Assembly: GCF_019550795.1 (NCBI RefSeq)
Contig: NZ_CP080545.1
Location: forward strand, 3,320,001-3,384,000
DNA length: 64,000 bases
Reading direction: 5' to 3'
DNA from: Paenibacillus sp. sptzw28
Lineage (GTDB): Bacteria > Bacillota > Bacilli > Paenibacillales > Paenibacillaceae
The stretch's first letter is position 1. Every line of letters starts with the position of its first letter. The notes beneath the pieces were generated by a model. The model was not told the DNA's origin and ran no database searches. It saw only the letters and a program-made list of their open reading frames with translations. Of the stretch, positions 6,407-15,645 are shown one piece after another. Position numbers and translations under genes: made by a program.

Positions 6407-9325
6407 CTATTTAACCGATAGATCCAGAAACTTCAGAGAATCAATATCGTCATTATCCACATTCCCGTCCAGAGTACCTTCCGGCCACACTTTCAGGCCA
6501 ATTTCGTCTGGAATATTGAGGTTGTTCAAGATACAGACAATATTTCCGAAGGGCAGTTCGTTATTCGTCGCTTGGGAGGGAATGACGTCCATCTTATCGC
6601 CTTTGTAATCTTTATCCCGATAGAACCTTATTTTCCGGTTTGAGGGCATGATGGCCACGATGCCCGAGATCTCATCGTCCCATTCGCTGTCGTCCGGCAG
6701 ATTGTTGTCGGTTTTGGGCAGCTGGCCCAAATCCGCGATGCGATCGCCGACCGCCTCAGCCACCCATAATTTGTTCTTGCCGATCGGTTGAAGCACGTGG
6801 CCGAGCGCATCCTTCAAGCCGAGCAGCATCAGCGCGAAATCCGCCATGTCCGTAACACCGTCGAGCATGCCGTATACGGCTTCGACCTGGGTGTTCACCG
6901 TTTCCAAGACCGGTTTAAGCGCGTCCCAATTCGTGAGACGGGTGAACGTTGATTGCGGCAGGACGATGAGACGGTCGCCCGCTTGGTCCAGGTCGTCAAG
7001 CCGATGCTCGGTCACCAGCAGCAGTTCAGGCACGGCGATCGGAATTTGCGCGATCGGAATCTTCGGCAAGCTGAGCTGAATCGGGTCTAGCGTCGGAATG
7101 CTGATTTCCAAGGCGGCCTCCAAGTAGCGGAACTCGATCTCCGTCAGCTGATGGAAGCCTTTGACCTGCGGCACCAGCAGAACGTCGAGCCGGGAATCCT
7201 TCCACGGATTATCGCTCGTGTTGTCGGCGCCCGAACGAAGCTGGAACTCTTTGCCGCTGAGCGCTACGAACTGTCCGTCCGCCCCTTTCTTGTACAGCTT
7301 CCATTCCAGCTTAACCGAGAATCCGAGCGGAATCTCGAACGGTAAGCGATCATCCGCGAACGGCAGCGTACCTGTTAGAACACGATCAGTGGCGGCGAGC
7401 GCCGTGCTTTGAAAGCCCGCCGGGTACCGCGCGACTGGCTTGGCCAAATTGGATGCCAATTCGGCGATCAGCGGGGTTCCGGGCCCTAACGTATCCCCAT
7501 TTCGCGTTACTTGCAGAGATTGCTCGATCAATCCGAGAATCTTGTCTTGGAAAGGCTGCAAGTTCAGATTCGAGAACGTCAAGGCGAGATCGTCCAGCGA
7601 AAGCTGCACTCCGTTCAAGGCAGCCGTGACCTTCGCCTGTACCTTGCGCGTAAGAGAAGCGGCGCCACCTGCCCACTCTTTGGGAGGCAGGAAAACGAGC
7701 GAAGTTTGGAGACTGCTGAGCCCTTCGAGTGTGCGGAAGTCTTTGCCTTCCTTCAGCGGAGCTCCTTTCTCGTCCAGCACGTGCCATGCAATCTCCTTGA
7801 TTTCGAAAGGAATTGTGAGCCCGCCGACCGGCAAACCGCCTGTTACGGGAAACCATTTCAGATCAGGCAGCGCCGACGCGGAGAGCAGAGACGCGGTTTC
7901 GACGAGATTCTCCAACGGTGTCACCAGCTTAAGAAGCACCGGCTCCCCCAGGCTGGCCGAGCCCGCTTTGTTCGATTTCACCTGGAACAGGGATAGAATG
8001 TTCTCCTTCACGAGAGGCAGTTGCTTGATCAGGAGCTTAATGGGAGGGTTGGAGCTCCCCGGGTCTCCATTGATCAGATAGGAAACGGTTCCTTTCAGCT
8101 CGTATACTTCAGGGACGGCTTGCTCCGGTTTGTCCACAATCGACGGCTGTATCAGCAGGTTCTGCTCGAACGGATTGCCTGCGTCGGAGAGAAAAAAGTC
8201 TTTCCCCAGGGCGAGCGGGACGGGGCCAGCCGCGGCGCTTGACGTGCTTTGGCGACTGAGCTCCCAGACGATGCCGGTGATCTTCCACGCATAGGACAAT
8301 GCCCCGATGTTCAGGTTCCCGAATGGCTGGGACAGATCCAGCAATTTGTGGATGACTTTTAGCTCAAGAGGCTGGCCTGGCTGCAGCGTATGGAAGGAGT
8401 CCGGAATCAAGTCGAAGCCAGCTAAAACATCTGTGAGGACAGAGGTGACGGACGAAATCGTCGTGGTCGGCGTGATAAGCGTGAGCGTCTGCGTAACGCC
8501 GTTGCATTCTGTCAGTACTTGAGCTGAGGCGTAGGCTTGATAAGCCTCTTGCTGCGGTAAGAACAGAAACCGGGACGTCAGTTTGTCCAAACCGTCCGGC
8601 GCTTCGAAGTCCCGGCCTTGGACCAGCTTGATCGGAGCGGCTGCCGCAGCGGAAGCGGAGGAGATCGTTTCTTTGTAAGCTTCCCATCGGATGGAATGAA
8701 TCGTTACCGGGGTCGGTTTGCCGTTAATCGGCATTGTCGTCTTGATCGGAAACGAATCAGTCGTTGCGCCTTCGGGCAGTGACTGCAGAATCGTCGAGAG
8801 GCTGGCCTGCAAATACTCCCCGCTGCGCAGCATGTCAGTTGAAGTCGACTCCGCAAGGAACGACTGGAAAAACGTCTCCGAAACGGTGGGCAGCAAGGTG
8901 ATCGTCTCGGGGTCGAAGGTGCGTTGGACGGGGAAGCCGTTCAGGATCACTTGGACGGTCGCTTGAATCGTCAGCTCTGCTTGTTGTTCAACCCGCAGCA
9001 GAGGCGTCAGCACGATATCGGTGTAATTGCTTGTTCTGATTTCCTCGAGATTGTAGTCCTTACCCCGTGCAAGCTCCGCGCCGGCTTTCTTGACTGATAG
9101 GAACGTCTCCAGTTCGTAGGGGAAGTTGTACGAACTGCCGTAGTAGAATTCGCCGGCATGCCCGGACCTGGGGAGAACGGGAAAAGCAGGTTTGCAAATT
9201 CGATACGCGAGAGACTGACCGGGATGTAGAACGCCGTTCGCGGGGTTCAACGTGGTGAACAGATTCTGCTTCAACTCGTTGAGGTCGATGGGGGTTTGCC
9301 CGATTACCACTTCCACTTCATTCAT
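6407..9325 (-). CDS. Large five-module repeat protein, unknown function
   Basis: A 972-residue protein without signal peptide or membrane segments. I do not recognise it as a named family. It has about five divergent copies of a 140-165 residue beta-rich module, each marked by a GKDF-like turn (residues about 88, 237, 374, 527, 691), preceded by a strand such as IRWEAY, IVWEL, IAWHV or LEWKLY, and followed by a hydrophobic xFLPP-like strand. Three modules also begin with a PGxxLxLK-like strand (about 314, 459, 614). The tail (about 895-968) reads KIRFYRDKDYKGDKMDV, resembling a beta/gamma-crystallin motif. The ATG at 9325 touches the AGGAG; a GTG three codons later is better spaced. It is a single gene with its own terminator. 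Confidence 0.75.
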   Translation of the reverse strand: MNEVEVVIGQTPIDLNELKQNLFTTLNPANGVLHPGQSLAYRICKPAFPVLPRSGHAGEFYYGSSYNFPYELETFLSVKKAGAELARGKDYNLEEIRTSNYTDIVLTPLLRVEQQAELTIQATVQVILNGFPVQRTFDPETITLLPTVSETFFQSFLAESTSTDMLRSGEYLQASLSTILQSLPEGATTDSFPIKTTMPINGKPTPVTIHSIRWEAYKETISSASAAAAAPIKLVQGRDFEAPDGLDKLTSRFLFLPQQEAYQAYASAQVLTECNGVTQTLTLITPTTTISSVTSVLTDVLAGFDLIPDSFHTLQPGQPLELKVIHKLLDLSQPFGNLNIGALSYAWKITGIVWELSRQSTSSAAAGPVPLALGKDFFLSDAGNPFEQNLLIQPSIVDKPEQAVPEVYELKGTVSYLINGDPGSSNPPIKLLIKQLPLVKENILSLFQVKSNKAGSASLGEPVLLKLVTPLENLVETASLLSASALPDLKWFPVTGGLPVGGLTIPFEIKEIAWHVLDEKGAPLKEGKDFRTLEGLSSLQTSLVFLPPKEWAGGAASLTRKVQAKVTAALNGVQLSLDDLALTFSNLNLQPFQDKILGLIEQSLQVTRNGDTLGPGTPLIAELASNLAKPVARYPAGFQSTALAATDRVLTGTLPFADDRLPFEIPLGFSVKLEWKLYKKGADGQFVALSGKEFQLRSGADNTSDNPWKDSRLDVLLVPQVKGFHQLTEIEFRYLEAALEISIPTLDPIQLSLPKIPIAQIPIAVPELLLVTEHRLDDLDQAGDRLIVLPQSTFTRLTNWDALKPVLETVNTQVEAVYGMLDGVTDMADFALMLLGLKDALGHVLQPIGKNKLWVAEAVGDRIADLGQLPKTDNNLPDDSEWDDEISGIVAIMPSNRKIRFYRDKDYKGDKMDVIPSQATNNELPFGNIVCILNNLNIPDEIGLKVWPEGTLDGNVDNDDIDSLKFLDLSVK

Positions 9326-9639
9326 CTCCTATCCAAGTGTTTTGGGGCATTTTGGTCTTGATGCTATTTCGTTCCAGGCCATACCCACTACGATTATATA
9401 GGTAAAAAATGGAATGTGTTATAGGAAGCGATTCCCAATTCGTAGACGCGAGTTAGGTAACGGGTCTCACGCGAAGTCAGGTCTTGTCTGGAAATGGAAC
9501 ACGGATAAACACAAAGTTCGTCCGCTCCACAATTTGCGACATCTTCTCAATCGTCAAGATTCCCAAGGGCTTCCGAACTACACAATAATTGTGGGGTGAG
9601 AATTTGAGAGTACAATTACTTTTGCCGTCGACGACCAAT
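9326..9639. other. Intergenic, little visible
   Basis: No coding frame with a plausible start or family match. A TATAAT-like box (complement of about 9394-9399) lies about 70 bases upstream of the repeat protein start and may be its -10 element, but no good -35 box is present. Confidence 0.3.
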
Positions 9640-9662
9640 AAAAACAGCCGCAGAGTAGCGGC
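9640..9662 (-). terminator. Intrinsic terminator after the DinB-family gene
   Basis: Stem GCCGC/GCGGC with loop TACTCT followed by TGTTTTTATT on the minus strand, about 55 bases after the stop codon. Confidence 0.7.
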
Positions 9663-9716
9663 GGTCATGCCGTTGCCCTGCGACTTTTTGGCGGGTATAG
9701 GATCGAGAAACTTCGT

Positions 9717-10214
9717 TTATTGGACTTCCTCGTCGGCCGAGGGACCGTAGATACCCGGCACCGGAATATCGAGAAGCCGCAAGTATACCCCGAGCTGCGC
9801 CCGGTGGTGGACCATGTGGCTTAATCCGAAGGTGCGGAGCGCGATCGCCCGCGGCTTGCGGAGGATGATATGGTCGCCGTGGCGCAGCGTCCATTCCTCG
9901 CCGAGCATTTGCTCGTCGCATCCGGCGAGCAACTTTTCAAACTTGCCGACGTTCGCGTCGAATTCCTCCAGAACGTCAGCGCGTTTTTCCAAAGGCTCCC
10001 GCCGCAGCGGAACGGTCGATAGATCGAACTCCGGGTACTGAAAAATCGCGATTTGCCAGTTAAGCAGATTCACCAGGTGCGTGGCCAGCCCGCCGAGCGT
10101 CATCGATTTCTCGTGCGGCTTCCAGGACATATGCTCCTCGGGCAAGCGTTCCAGAATGCGGCGCGTAGTGGTCAGTTCATGCGTTGCGTCGCCAATGATC
10201 AGTTGTTTGGTCAT
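9717..10214 (-). CDS. DinB-family (DUF664-like) four-helix protein
   Basis: A 165-residue DinB/YfiT-like protein. The family forms a four-helix bundle with a three-histidine metal site; here the candidates are the His in LGGLATHLVNL and the pair in GLSHMVHHRAQLGVYL. Members act as metal-dependent, often bacillithiol-linked, transferases, but most have no proven substrate. The ATG at 10214 is chosen since GGGAGGAG lies about 8 bases upstream; an ATG 30 bases earlier lacks a ribosome-binding site. It is a single gene with its own terminator. Confidence 0.85.
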   Translation of the reverse strand: MTKQLIIGDATHELTTTRRILERLPEEHMSWKPHEKSMTLGGLATHLVNLLNWQIAIFQYPEFDLSTVPLRREPLEKRADVLEEFDANVGKFEKLLAGCDEQMLGEEWTLRHGDHIILRKPRAIALRTFGLSHMVHHRAQLGVYLRLLDIPVPGIYGPSADEEVQ

Positions 10215-10542
10215 AAATGCCTCTCCTCCCTTATCGTTTAGCATACTATAAATTCCAGTCGAGTGAAAAGTTCTCTGTGAAGAAGCCGGAGCTCCTCATA
10301 GGATCGGCTCTACCTCTCTCCAGCCGGTTTCCGATCAAATGCAGCTCCCTCTAATAATGGCCTTATTCACAAATGCTGTATCCATTGGCATGGGAACATT
10401 ATCTCCATTCTTTTTAAAACGATAATGCTCCTCATTAAGATATTAGATCAGTTTTTAGTCATTTTACGTCATTTTACCTTTGTGAAAAAGAAGTAAACTT
10501 AATTTTAGGAGTCGGATCTACGGAGTTGCCGCAACGGTATAG
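10215..10542. other. Intergenic, no gene seen
   Basis: AT-rich DNA between the DinB gene and the CBM42 remnant. No frame with a start, ribosome-binding site or family resemblance was found, and no clear promoter could be assigned. Confidence 0.3.
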
Positions 10543-10731
10543 ACCAATTCAGACACCAAGAATGCCAACTTCCGCCGTGTGCCGGGATTGGCGGATGCTA
10601 CCAAGTATTCCTACCAAATGTGGACCGATTCAAGCCGGTACCTTCGTCATGCCAATGACCTGATGTTTGCTCAGAGTGGATCGGGAGCGGTATTTAACGG
10701 CGATGCGACTTTTGGTGAGACTGCTCCGTAA
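10543..10731 (+). pseudogene. CBM42 (AbfB domain) C-terminal remnant
   Basis: The frame opens after a stop codon and reads NANFRRVPGLADATKYSYQM, then SSRYLRHANDLMFAQSG and GDATFGETAP-stop. These are the paired FRRVPGLA and RYLRH/ATF motifs of the arabinofuranose-binding AbfB (CBM42) beta-trefoil, which is also carried by the GH43 enzyme at 14320-15645. Only about one trefoil repeat and a half remain and there is no start. A perfect 12-bp-stem terminator follows, so this was the end of a transcribed gene, probably an arabinofuranosidase. Confidence 0.65.
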
Positions 10732-10822
10732 GGATATAAGCTGCAAGGAGAAGCATAAGTGGGAAATGTTCTTGTGGGAATAGACGATTTCAATCAATGA
10801 AGAAGGATCATATCAAAGCCAT

Positions 10823-10866
10823 CCTTGGTTTCAGCAGTTTTTTGCTCTGAAACCAAGGAGTTTTTT
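10823..10866 (+). terminator. Strong intrinsic terminator
   Basis: Perfect 12-base stem CCTTGGTTTCAG/CTGAAACCAAGG followed by AGTTTTTT on the plus strand. It ends the CBM42 remnant transcript. The minus strand has a T run inside the loop only, so activity for the AraC gene on the other strand is doubtful. Confidence 0.75.
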
Positions 10867-10889
10867 ACTTTACACCGCGTGGCGATTAT

Positions 10890-11675
10890 TTATCCTCTGT
10901 AACCTGAACGATACTTCGTAGGCGTCATGCCTGCTTTTTTTTTGAATTGCCGCATGAAATGGACGTCATTGTCGTAGCCGCATAAAGCTGCGACCTCTGA
11001 CACGCTGTACGACGTATTCTCAAGCAGGTACATGGCGTATTCCAGACGGTTGTTGATCATATCCGTATGAACGGAAATGCTAAACAGATCTTTATAAATG
11101 CGTTGGAAATAGGATCTGCTCATATTAAATCTGGCAGCAAGTAAATCAATAGGAAAGGAAATCTGTGGTAATTGAAAAATCTCATTGCGGAGATTAACGA
11201 ATTTGATATAGTATTTGCTGCTTGGTTCATGCAAGCCGATCTTCTTCTCGATGGCGCTTAGCTTCAAAAAAAGGCACTTCATGGTAGCGTCAATGATTTC
11301 ATTGCGATAAGCGCTTGACTGAATATGCTCCACTTGCAGCTCCTGCACCTTTCTGGAAATGTAAAAAGGATCATGTGCCCGAATCAAGGTGCCAAGCGGC
11401 AGTTGGAGCTGAGCAAAGAATACATCCAGCGAATCGCCGTCAAAGTGAAACCAGTCATGAATCATCGGCGTTTCCGCGTCGCGATAGTAATGCCCGCTAT
11501 CTCTCCGATAAATAATGTAATCGTTTTTGTCTGCGTATTGCAGCCGATCCTCCAGTCTTAGTTCCATACGGCTTCTGAATAAAATAAACAGATAATCTCC
11601 GCTGCCATTAGGCCGGTCGATCGTAAAGCCGGTGGGATGCATCACGTTATAGCCGACTCTTTTCAATTCCATCAT
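10890..11675 (-). CDS. AraC-family transcriptional regulator
   Basis: A 261-residue regulator with an N-terminal cupin-type sugar-sensing half (strands around HPTGFTIDRPNGSGDYLFIL) and a C-terminal double HTH: FPIDLLAARFNMSRSYFQRI and SVSEVAALCGYDNDVHFMRQ, ending KKAGMTPTKYRSGYRG. The ATG-ATG start has GGAG about 9 bases upstream. It lies beside remnants of CBM42 and GH51 proteins and upstream of GH30 and GH43 genes, so a role in arabinose-polymer utilisation is likely but inferred. Its 5' end abuts the truncated GH51 fragment, so its original regulatory region may have been altered. Confidence 0.9.
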   Translation of the reverse strand: MMELKRVGYNVMHPTGFTIDRPNGSGDYLFILFRSRMELRLEDRLQYADKNDYIIYRRDSGHYYRDAETPMIHDWFHFDGDSLDVFFAQLQLPLGTLIRAHDPFYISRKVQELQVEHIQSSAYRNEIIDATMKCLFLKLSAIEKKIGLHEPSSKYYIKFVNLRNEIFQLPQISFPIDLLAARFNMSRSYFQRIYKDLFSISVHTDMINNRLEYAMYLLENTSYSVSEVAALCGYDNDVHFMRQFKKKAGMTPTKYRSGYRG

Positions 11676-11690
11676 GCTTCATTTCTCCAC

Positions 11691-11984
11691 TATGAAAAAG
11701 TATCGTTGCTTGATGCCTCTGCCAGCTATGACAAACAGAATCATACCGTCATATTAAATATTATTAACCGCGACCATGAGAATAGCCATACGATCAATAT
11801 CGGCATATTGGACGAGCAAATAATATCGGTTCAAGGTAAAGTATTCGGCGACATGGAGATCGAAGCGTTGAATACGTTTGAAGAGCCGGCAAGGCTGCAA
11901 ATGACAGACTTTGAGAGTACGACATCAAGCACGATCGAGCTTAAGCCTCTTTCGGTTTACGTCCTTTCTATTAAGCTTAAATAA
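11691..11984 (+). pseudogene. GH51 alpha-L-arabinofuranosidase C-terminal remnant
   Basis: About 97 codons that match the C-terminal beta-sandwich of GH51 arabinofuranosidases: SLLDASASYDKQNHTVILNI, INRDHENSHTINI, then MEIEALNTFEEPARL and LKPLSVYVLSIKLK-stop. The catalytic barrel (about 380 residues) is absent, and the frame upstream merges into the antisense of the AraC gene. The original terminator is kept at 12029-12085. This points to a deletion that removed most of an arabinofuranosidase gene. Confidence 0.65.
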
Positions 11985-12028
11985 CGCTTTCATAACAGTG
12001 ATGGCGGATGACGAGGAATTGAAAATAT

Positions 12029-12085
12029 AAAAGAAGATCGCCAATCGGCCCTCCAATACGGCCGATCCGAGGACGATCTTCTTTT
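12029..12085. terminator. Bidirectional terminator
   Basis: A long hairpin with outer arms AAAAGAAGATCG/CGATCTTCTTTT and inner CGGCC/GGCCG. T runs exist on both strands, so it can end the GH51 remnant (plus) and transcripts from the GH30 gene (minus). Confidence 0.8.
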
Positions 12086-12234
12086 CAGGTTTAAGCTTTG
12101 TTTTTCGTAATCATTCGGACTAGATACACTGCATGGCGTACCACATCCACTCGAAAAGACATCGGTGACTCTGCATATATAGGTCATCATCTGAAGTCAA
12201 CCGTGTACGACGGTTTACCCGTCATCTCTTAAAT

Positions 12235-14115
12235 TTAGTTGACTTTAATCAATTGCCATTGCTGGTTCGTCCCTCCGTTATCCGACCACTGGATTACATC
12301 CCCGCCATCTGCAGTCGAACTAGCATTGACATCAGTCACCTTACCACTTTTTCTGTTGACCAGTTTATAGTAACCGCCCGATAAAACGAGCTGCCATTGC
12401 TGGTTCGTCCCTCCGTTATCCGCCCATTGGATGATATCACCGCCGTCGGCTATGGATCCGGCGCTAACATCCATCACTTTGCTGCTTTTGCGATTCACTA
12501 TCTTATAATATCCGCTTCCGATGCTGACGAATTGCCATTGCTGGTTCGTCCCTCCGTTATCCGACCATTGGATAATGTCCCCGCCGTCGGCTATGGATCC
12601 GGCACTGACATCCAGCAGCTTTCCGCTGTTTCGATTAACAATTTTGTAATAAGCCGATGTATCGATTACTCCCCCATCGAATCCGTCCACATTTGAGATA
12701 ATATACGTTGCAGTGGATTTGGCCGGCTGGTTTGCGGTAAACCGTTTGCTGGTCATCGTCAAACCGGAAATAGCAGCTAAATTCTCACTCCCGTTGTACG
12801 TTGTGCGATACCCGGTCACGGTGCCGACATTTGTGTAATGCGATAGATCGTAAGTAACTGAGTTCGAACTTGTTGAATCGTTGACGGTGACGATAATCAG
12901 CCGCTTACCCACGCTATCGTAGGCGGCTATCGAATCATTATCGCTAATATCGATAATTTTAAACCCAGGACGGATGAACTTGCTCCATTGTGACATGGTA
13001 TGGTACTTCTTGACTAAATTGAAAGAACGGCTTCCTCCTTCTTCAAGGCTGGTCTCCAACATGCCCCAGCCTGAACCATGTCCTTCCACCGCTTGCCAAT
13101 ATACCCAAGCTTGATTTTTCATATACTTGATATCCCAAAGGATGTTCCTTGACATCGTCTCCCCTGTAACATTACCGTCTCCGTGTTCGGAATTCCAGAT
13201 GCGTTTGCCTCCCGCTGCAGTATTGAGACCTACCCGATCGCTGCCGCTATAAGAATGCGTATTATATTGAACAAGCTTCGATTTTGTTGTCGACGAGTAG
13301 CTGTTGATCGTATTGCGGCTCAAATCAATGCTAGTTTCCTCCGGCGCGCTAACGCGGGTAGAAAGTCCTCTTTGCACAAGGAGATCATGTAGGTTACCGA
13401 TCATCTTCTCCTGGTTGGCCGGGTACATCCGGTTTCCTTCCTGCCGATTGCCGAAGTACCAGTACGCCGAGCTTGGTTCGTTAAATGCGGATAGTGTCCT
13501 AAACGTTATTCCCCAATAATCGCGTGCCCGCTGCGCGACCGTGACTAAGTAATCGGCGAAATCGTCATACATGTCATCCCTCAAATTCTCATCCGCATTG
13601 TAATTACCGGTCACGCTCCCGCTTTTCGTCATCCACCATGGAGGGGAATTGGCAAAGCCTTCGACAATAAATTCATTGGCCGGGATTCTGGCCTTCGCGG
13701 CAGTCAGGAACCATCGTTGCTTGGCATCCTGATTCCAATCATAGGCAGATGTTGCGGAAGCTTTAAATCCCGGTATTCTGGCTCTGTATTCCATATGATC
13801 CGGATAAGCCGGGTTCTCGCCCCCACCGATATTGTACCTTATGATATTAAAGCCAAGCCCGCTGTCCAAACTGAACAAGCGGTCCGCGTATTGGTTTTTA
13901 ATGGTATCGCTTGCGTCGCCGACGGTGTTTGCCCACCACGCGAGCGTAGTCCCCCAGCCTTCCCAGGTTTGGTGCTCTACGCCAGGATTGACAACAACGG
14001 TATAAGAAGCAGCGCGCACGGTTGAACCCTCATAAAAAACGAAAGTAGACAAGACAAGCGAGATGATGATAATACAATTTGTAATAGCTGCGAACAACTT
14101 TCCAATACCCGGCAT
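12235..14115 (-). CDS. Secreted GH30-family glycoside hydrolase with ricin-type (CBM13-like) domain
   Basis: A 626-residue exported enzyme. Residues 1-35 form a signal peptide ending near VRAA. The (beta/alpha)8 barrel shows VEHQTWEGWGTTLAWWA, an acid/base Glu in LSAFNEPSSAYW and the nucleophile Glu in RIWNSEHGDGN. The WEGWGTSLAWWA-like opening resembles endo-beta-1,6-galactanases (GH30 subfamily 5), but the substrate is not proven. The last 140 residues are three near-identical ricin-type repeats (YYKIVNRNSGKLLDVSAG, NNQQW-like ends). The ATG at 14115 is preceded by AGGGAG; a longer frame upstream lacks a ribosome-binding site and would hide the signal peptide. Confidence 0.88.
   Translation of the reverse strand: MPGIGKLFAAITNCIIIISLVLSTFVFYEGSTVRAASYTVVVNPGVEHQTWEGWGTTLAWWANTVGDASDTIKNQYADRLFSLDSGLGFNIIRYNIGGGENPAYPDHMEYRARIPGFKASATSAYDWNQDAKQRWFLTAAKARIPANEFIVEGFANSPPWWMTKSGSVTGNYNADENLRDDMYDDFADYLVTVAQRARDYWGITFRTLSAFNEPSSAYWYFGNRQEGNRMYPANQEKMIGNLHDLLVQRGLSTRVSAPEETSIDLSRNTINSYSSTTKSKLVQYNTHSYSGSDRVGLNTAAGGKRIWNSEHGDGNVTGETMSRNILWDIKYMKNQAWVYWQAVEGHGSGWGMLETSLEEGGSRSFNLVKKYHTMSQWSKFIRPGFKIIDISDNDSIAAYDSVGKRLIIVTVNDSTSSNSVTYDLSHYTNVGTVTGYRTTYNGSENLAAISGLTMTSKRFTANQPAKSTATYIISNVDGFDGGVIDTSAYYKIVNRNSGKLLDVSAGSIADGGDIIQWSDNGGTNQQWQFVSIGSGYYKIVNRKSSKVMDVSAGSIADGGDIIQWADNGGTNQQWQLVLSGGYYKLVNRKSGKVTDVNASSTADGGDVIQWSDNGGTNQQWQLIKVN
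12244..12640 (-). repeat. Three near-identical about 140-bp direct repeats (CBM13-like)
   Basis: The block containing TTGCTGGTTCGTCCCTCCGT recurs at about 12258, 12396 and 12538, giving periods of about 138 and 141 bases. Each unit encodes one about 46-residue ricin-type repeat. The high nucleotide identity suggests recent duplication or gene conversion. Confidence 0.8.
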
Positions 14116-14319
14116 GATTACGAACTCCCTTCGATTTTCACTGTCGATGCCGCAAGGATAACCGCAGAATAATGAAAAACCTTGCAGTATCGCGAATGTC
14201 GCCCCCATTATGAGAAATACGCTGAATTAAACGACTTGTCCCGTTGAATGATTATTTCCCCATTCGGAGAATGAACACGTTGCATATGCCGATATGAGTT
14301 TTCTCGTAACCGCCCTAGA

Positions 14320-15645
14320 TTACGGTAATACCTCACGGAAAGTGGCATCCGCTTTTTCTAACGTAGTCGAAATGGGGTCAATTCTTAAGTAATTACTGTA
14401 ATGTCGAATATACCGGCTGGGGAAGTTATAGGACTGGTAAGATACCCAACCGCTGGAACTCGCTAACCCGGCCACTCTTTTGAAGGTGGCATCGCTATTG
14501 AACGTGGATGTTCCGTCTGGTTTCTCCAAAACAAGGACATAGTTTTTATGCCTTAAATAATAACCGGGAAAATTCACAGACTCGAACGAGATGCCGGACG
14601 AACTGGCTAATCCGGGAACGATCCGAAATCTGGAATCGTCGATCGGGCTGACATTTTGGTCAATACGCGCTTGGAAATCATAATGGCGTACGAAATAATT
14701 CTGGAAGTTGTAAGATTCGAGTCTCCTGATATCCCCAGGCTGTCCCGTTTCCTTAAGAACGGTCATATGTCTGACAGTACCCGAGAGTCCCGGCAACACC
14801 TGTTTGGCACTCCATGTGTTAAAGCCGTCGGAAGAATCGCTATAATAGTATTTTGAGTCCGTATAAGAGTCGAAATAGATTCTCCAAGCGCCGTTATCCA
14901 GCTGAACAAGGGCAGGTCCCTCGACCCAAGAGCCCCAGTCGGCCCAATTGTCTGTACTTTTAAAGGTATACGGTCCGGTCAAGTTGGTTGCCGTGGCGTA
15001 TTCGATGTATTTTGTCGTTTCGTTCTTGGTGAATGCGTGGTAAGTCGAGCCGATCTTGACAATGAAGGTATCAATATAATTCGGACCGATCCCAGAAAGA
15101 GCCGTGGGAGCCGAAAAGGACGTCGTCGCCAACTCGCTGCTTAACGCAGTGATTTTGTAAGGAAGAAAGTTGGCGTAATTGCCGGGAGATAATGAAACGA
15201 TAACATTCAGGCTTCCATCCGAATCTTTAAACCATTCTGGGGCCCAGGTGTGTCCGATACCTCCCGGCAACGATAAAGTAACGTTGCGAACGAAAGTCCA
15301 ATTCAAGCGATCCGGGCTTGACGCGATGCCGAATGTGTTGCCAGACCAGTTAGTTGTGTAAACAATGTAGTACTTGCCATCGGAATGTTTCATGATGCTC
15401 GGATCTCTGATGAGTCCGGTCGGTGGTGTGTAAGCCGGACCTTTCATCAGTCCGAAATTTGTTCCGTCATAGGATTGATACATATACAGGTTGGATTCGC
15501 TGGTATTCGTAAATGCAGACATCGTATAAACATTTGTAGCTGCCTCGGCAGTTCCCGAACGAACTACGACACACAGGGAAAGGGCCAGCAGAATACAAAG
15601 CATCGCGGTTATCCATTTACTTGTAGCAGGTAATTTAAGGGTCAT
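14320..15645 (-). CDS. Secreted GH43-family glycosidase with CBM42 (AbfB) domain
   Basis: A 441-residue exported protein. An N-terminal signal peptide (membrane segment ITAMLCILLALSLCVVV, cleavage near AEA) leads into a five-bladed propeller with LIRDPSIMKHSDGKYYIVYT (base Asp), TWAPEWFKDSDG and WVEGPALVQLDNGAWRIYFD (the Glu that may be the acid). The last 140 residues carry AbfB repeats (YNFQNYFVRHYDFQARID, VNFPGYYLRHKNYVL, YNFPSRYIRHYSNYLRID) that bind arabinofuranose side chains. The ATG at 15645 has AAAGGAG 10 bases upstream. A perfect cre match lies about 275 bases upstream, so catabolite repression is likely. It lies upstream of the GH30 gene on the same strand. Confidence 0.88.
   Translation of the reverse strand: MTLKLPATSKWITAMLCILLALSLCVVVRSGTAEAATNVYTMSAFTNTSESNLYMYQSYDGTNFGLMKGPAYTPPTGLIRDPSIMKHSDGKYYIVYTTNWSGNTFGIASSPDRLNWTFVRNVTLSLPGGIGHTWAPEWFKDSDGSLNVIVSLSPGNYANFLPYKITALSSELATTSFSAPTALSGIGPNYIDTFIVKIGSTYHAFTKNETTKYIEYATATNLTGPYTFKSTDNWADWGSWVEGPALVQLDNGAWRIYFDSYTDSKYYYSDSSDGFNTWSAKQVLPGLSGTVRHMTVLKETGQPGDIRRLESYNFQNYFVRHYDFQARIDQNVSPIDDSRFRIVPGLASSSGISFESVNFPGYYLRHKNYVLVLEKPDGTSTFNSDATFKRVAGLASSSGWVSYQSYNFPSRYIRHYSNYLRIDPISTTLEKADATFREVLP

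Noticed and set aside
11637..11984. A complete 115-residue protein starting at 11637
   Set aside because: The first 18 codons are antisense to the AraC gene and lack a ribosome-binding site; only the part from 11691 matches the GH51 C-terminal domain, so it is a remnant.
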